8,014 nt of DNA from an uncultured Collinsella sp. GTDB taxonomy: Bacteria; Actinomycetota; Coriobacteriia; Coriobacteriales; Coriobacteriaceae. A program made the position numbers and the translations under genes. Of this stretch, positions 6,812 to 8,014 are shown piece after piece. How positions within the stretch are numbered: the first letter of the stretch is position 1; each line of letters begins with the position of its first letter. Below the pieces are notes generated by a model. That model was not told where the DNA came from and ran no database searches. It saw only the letters and a program-made list of their open reading frames with translations. Where the stretch lies: NCBI GenBank assembly GCA_902464645.1, contig CABQKL010000082.1, positions 1 to 8,014 of the forward strand, read 5' to 3'.

Positions 6812-6854
6812 TGCGGGCACCGGTACGCGGTGCCGGTGCCCGCACCTCTCTTTT
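6812..6854 (+). terminator. Hairpin terminator or attenuator between EIIC and EIIB genes
   Basis: Perfect 12-bp stem TGCGGGCACCGG (6812-6823) with CCGGTGCCCGCA (6833-6844), extendable by two inner pairs, followed by CCTCTCTTTT. It has the form of a factor-independent terminator with an imperfect T-tail, placed inside what should be one PTS operon. It could reduce expression of the downstream EIIB-EIIA genes or stabilise the upstream mRNA. Confidence 0.65.
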
Positions 6855-6882
6855 GCGTAAGGGCGCAGAAAGAGGGCACAAT
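6853..6882 (+). promoter_or_regulatory. Possible internal promoter for EIIB-EIIA
   Basis: TTGCGT (6853-6858) and CACAAT (6877-6882) with an 18-base spacer lie directly after the intergenic hairpin. Both hexamers are imperfect. The site is plausible because it follows a terminator-like structure within an operon; experimental support would be needed. Confidence 0.3.
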
Positions 6883-6941
6883 AGCCGCAAGGAATACAAC
6901 CAGTCGTCGTCTGCGCGCCGCGCAGTTATAAGGAGGAAACC

Positions 6942-7244
6942 ATGAAGAAGATCATGCTCTGCTGCAATGCCGGTATGTCCACGAGTCTGCTGGTCCAGAA
7001 GATGCAGGCCGAGGTTGCAAACCGTGGTCTGGATATTGAGGTCGAGGCTCGTCCCATGAACGAGGCCCACGATCACCTGGACGAGTGCGACATGTTGCTG
7101 CTTGGCCCGCAGATCGGCTACACCAAGGGTGACTTTGAGAAGGAGGTCGCCGGTCGTTTCCCGGTCGAGGTCATCAACATGGTCGACTACGGCCGCATGA
7201 ACGCTGCCGGCATCATCGACCACTGCGTCAGCGTGATGGGCTAG
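6942..7244 (+). CDS. PTS EIIB component, lactose/cellobiose family (GmuB/CelA-like)
   Basis: A 100-residue cytoplasmic phosphocarrier that passes phosphate from EIIA to the sugar bound by EIIC. The N-terminal beta-strand and phosphocysteine loop read MLCCNAGMSTSLLVQKM. Cys8 is the predicted phosphorylated residue, three before the GMSTS glycine as in cellobiose EIIB. The later stretch DMLLLGPQIGY is also typical. Length is normal for a stand-alone EIIB. The start is secure: AAGGAGG (6930-6936) sits 5 bases before ATG. A 6-bp hairpin CTGCGC/GCGCAG (6911-6925) lies just upstream of the ribosome binding site. It is separated from EIIC by 158 bases, a hairpin and a possible promoter, but almost abuts the EIIA gene. 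Confidence 0.94.
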   Translation: MKKIMLCCNAGMSTSLLVQKMQAEVANRGLDIEVEARPMNEAHDHLDECDMLLLGPQIGYTKGDFEKEVAGRFPVEVINMVDYGRMNAAGIIDHCVSVMG

Positions 7245-7253
7245 GTGCTCCGC

Positions 7254-7586
7254 ATGGAGGATATGAACGAACTGCAGATGACCTGCTTTGAGATCATCAG
7301 CTACGTCGGTACCGCCAAGAGCATGTACATCAATGCCGTGCAAAAGGCCAAGGAGGGCGATTTTGACGCCGCCGAGGAGCTTATCAAGCAGGGCGACGAG
7401 GCCTATAACGGTGGCCACGATGTTCACATGGGGCTTCTGAAGAAAGAGGCCAACGGCGAGCGTAACGGCGAGGCCCCGTTGATTCTGCTGCATGCCGAGG
7501 ACCAGATGGCCGGTACCGAGACCATGCGCGTCATGGCGACGGAGCTTATCGAGGTTCACAAGCAACTGCAGGCACTTAAGGCCTAG
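7254..7586 (+). CDS. PTS EIIA component, lactose/cellobiose family (GmuA/LacF-like)
   Basis: A small, mostly helical cytoplasmic phosphocarrier (110 residues from this start) that takes phosphate from HPr and gives it to EIIB; relatives are trimers. Typical features: ELQMTCFEIISYVGTAKSMY at the N-terminus and the active-site stretch ILLHAEDQMAGTE. His80 is the predicted phosphorylated residue and Asp83 the metal-binding position known from EIIA-Lac. The usual HAQDH is here HAEDQ. Starts at GTG 7245 (directly after the EIIB stop), ATG 7254 and ATG 7263 are all in frame. ATG 7254 is chosen because AGGTG lies 6 bases upstream, while the GGAGG at 7256-7260 is only 2 bases before 7263. Close spacing to EIIB suggests translational coupling. 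A strong terminator follows. Confidence 0.92.
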   Translation: MEDMNELQMTCFEIISYVGTAKSMYINAVQKAKEGDFDAAEELIKQGDEAYNGGHDVHMGLLKKEANGERNGEAPLILLHAEDQMAGTETMRVMATELIEVHKQLQALKA

Positions 7587-7644
7587 TCGGCGTTATCGCC
7601 GCGAAGGACCGTGCGGTCCGACAGACAACATAGTCCCTTTGACG

Positions 7645-7682
7645 GGCGCCGGGAGTCTCCGCCTCCCGGCGCCTTTATTTTT
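7645..7682 (+). terminator. Strong rho-independent terminator after the EIIA gene
   Basis: Perfect 11-bp GC-rich stem GGCGCCGGGAG (7645-7655) with CTCCCGGCGCC (7663-7673), a 7-base loop, then TTTATTTTT. This is the clearest terminator in the window and marks the end of the GH1-PTS unit. Two smaller hairpins precede it: CGGCG/CGCCG at 7588-7601 and GGACC/GGTCC at 7606-7619. Confidence 0.9.
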
Positions 7683-7728
7683 GGGGATGGTCTTGCGCGG
7701 CCTGTTGAGCGGCCTTTGCGTTTCCCCA

Positions 7729-7772
7729 GATAAAACCTGCCAAAACAAACCTGTCCCTTTTTGGTGGGTTTT
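7729..7772 (+). repeat. Third copy of the ACCTGCCAAAACAAACC repeat, folded as a hairpin before the ROK gene
   Basis: GATAAAACCTGCCAAAACAA and following match the leader repeat at 3856-3889. Here the left part (7732-7745) pairs with 7759-7772 over 14 positions, two of them G-U, leaving a 13-base loop. It sits between the EIIA terminator and the ROK gene, about 55 bases before its start codon. It may be a dispersed intergenic repeat or a leader structure shared by the two units. Confidence 0.55.
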
Positions 7773-7826
7773 TGCCTTGGGAGCGGTACCATACAGGCAA
7801 TGTTTAAACGAGAAAGGTGGGCTCCC

Positions 7827-8014
7827 ATGGAACCTAAGCAGTACTACATCGGCATTGACGTCGGCGGCACTTCGGTTAAGGAGGGTCTGTTCGACGAGGA
7901 CGGCAACCTGCTGGCCAAGGCCAGCGTTCCCACGCCTCCCATCGTTGACGCTGCGGGCTTTGCCGCGGTGACCGAGGCTATCGACCAGGTGGTCGCCAAG
8001 GCCCAGATTCCGCG
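7827..8014 (+). CDS. ROK-family sugar kinase, N-terminal part (3' end outside window)
   Basis: The first 62 codons of a ROK kinase are visible. YYIGIDVGGTSVKEGLFDED is the hallmark N-terminal ATP-phosphate loop (DxGGT) of this family, followed by GNLLAKASVPTP. Such proteins phosphorylate glucose, mannose or fructose in the cytoplasm; the ExGH substrate motif and zinc site that would narrow the choice lie beyond the window. AAAGGTGG (7813-7820) is 6 bases before ATG 7827. It follows a strong terminator, so it probably has its own promoter; TACCAT (7787-7792) could be a -10 but no clear -35 was found. In this context it would phosphorylate the free hexose released by the GH1 enzyme, the role suggested for GmuE. 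It could also be a general glucokinase, or less likely a ROK regulator, though no N-terminal helix-turn-helix is present. Confidence 0.88.
   Translation, partial: MEPKQYYIGIDVGGTSVKEGLFDEDGNLLAKASVPTPPIVDAAGFAAVTEAIDQVVAKAQIP

Overview
The window is GC-rich, with short AT-rich islands at gene starts. Codon usage, the style of the intergenic hairpins and the proteins suggest a gut actinobacterium of the class Coriobacteriia, most likely Collinsella or a close relative. That assignment is inferred from general resemblance; there is no rRNA or other marker gene here to prove it.

Layout: (1) 1-1608 is the 3' part of a PcrA/UvrD-type DNA helicase gene on the + strand. (2) 1609-1889 is a convergent intergenic region with three strong hairpin structures, including a perfect 30-bp inverted repeat. 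(3) 1890-3615 holds two minus-strand genes in the order gntR then manA: a GntR/UTRA regulator and a class I mannose-6-phosphate isomerase. (4) 3616-3919 is a divergent control region with a plus-strand promoter, short repeated boxes and a long imperfect palindrome in the presumed leader. (5) 3920-7586 is a plus-strand sugar module: a GH1 6-phospho-beta-glycosidase and the EIIC, EIIB and EIIA proteins of a lactose/cellobiose-family PTS. A hairpin and a possible second promoter lie between EIIC and EIIB. (6) A strong terminator follows EIIA, then another copy of the leader repeat, then the start of a ROK-family sugar kinase cut by the window end.

The genes fit one pathway. The PTS imports and 6-phosphorylates a beta-linked disaccharide. 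The GH1 enzyme splits it into a hexose-6-phosphate and a free hexose. The ROK kinase would phosphorylate the free hexose, and ManA would convert mannose-6-phosphate to fructose-6-phosphate. The GntR/UTRA protein is the likely substrate-phosphate-responsive repressor. This gene set matches, function for function, the Bacillus subtilis glucomannan operon gmuBACDREF, but in a divergent arrangement and with no mannanase (GmuG) in view. The best substrate hypothesis is therefore manno- or glucomanno-disaccharides, perhaps released by other gut bacteria. Cellobiose or lactose remain possible.

No mobile-element genes, CRISPR array, tRNA, rRNA or defence genes were found.
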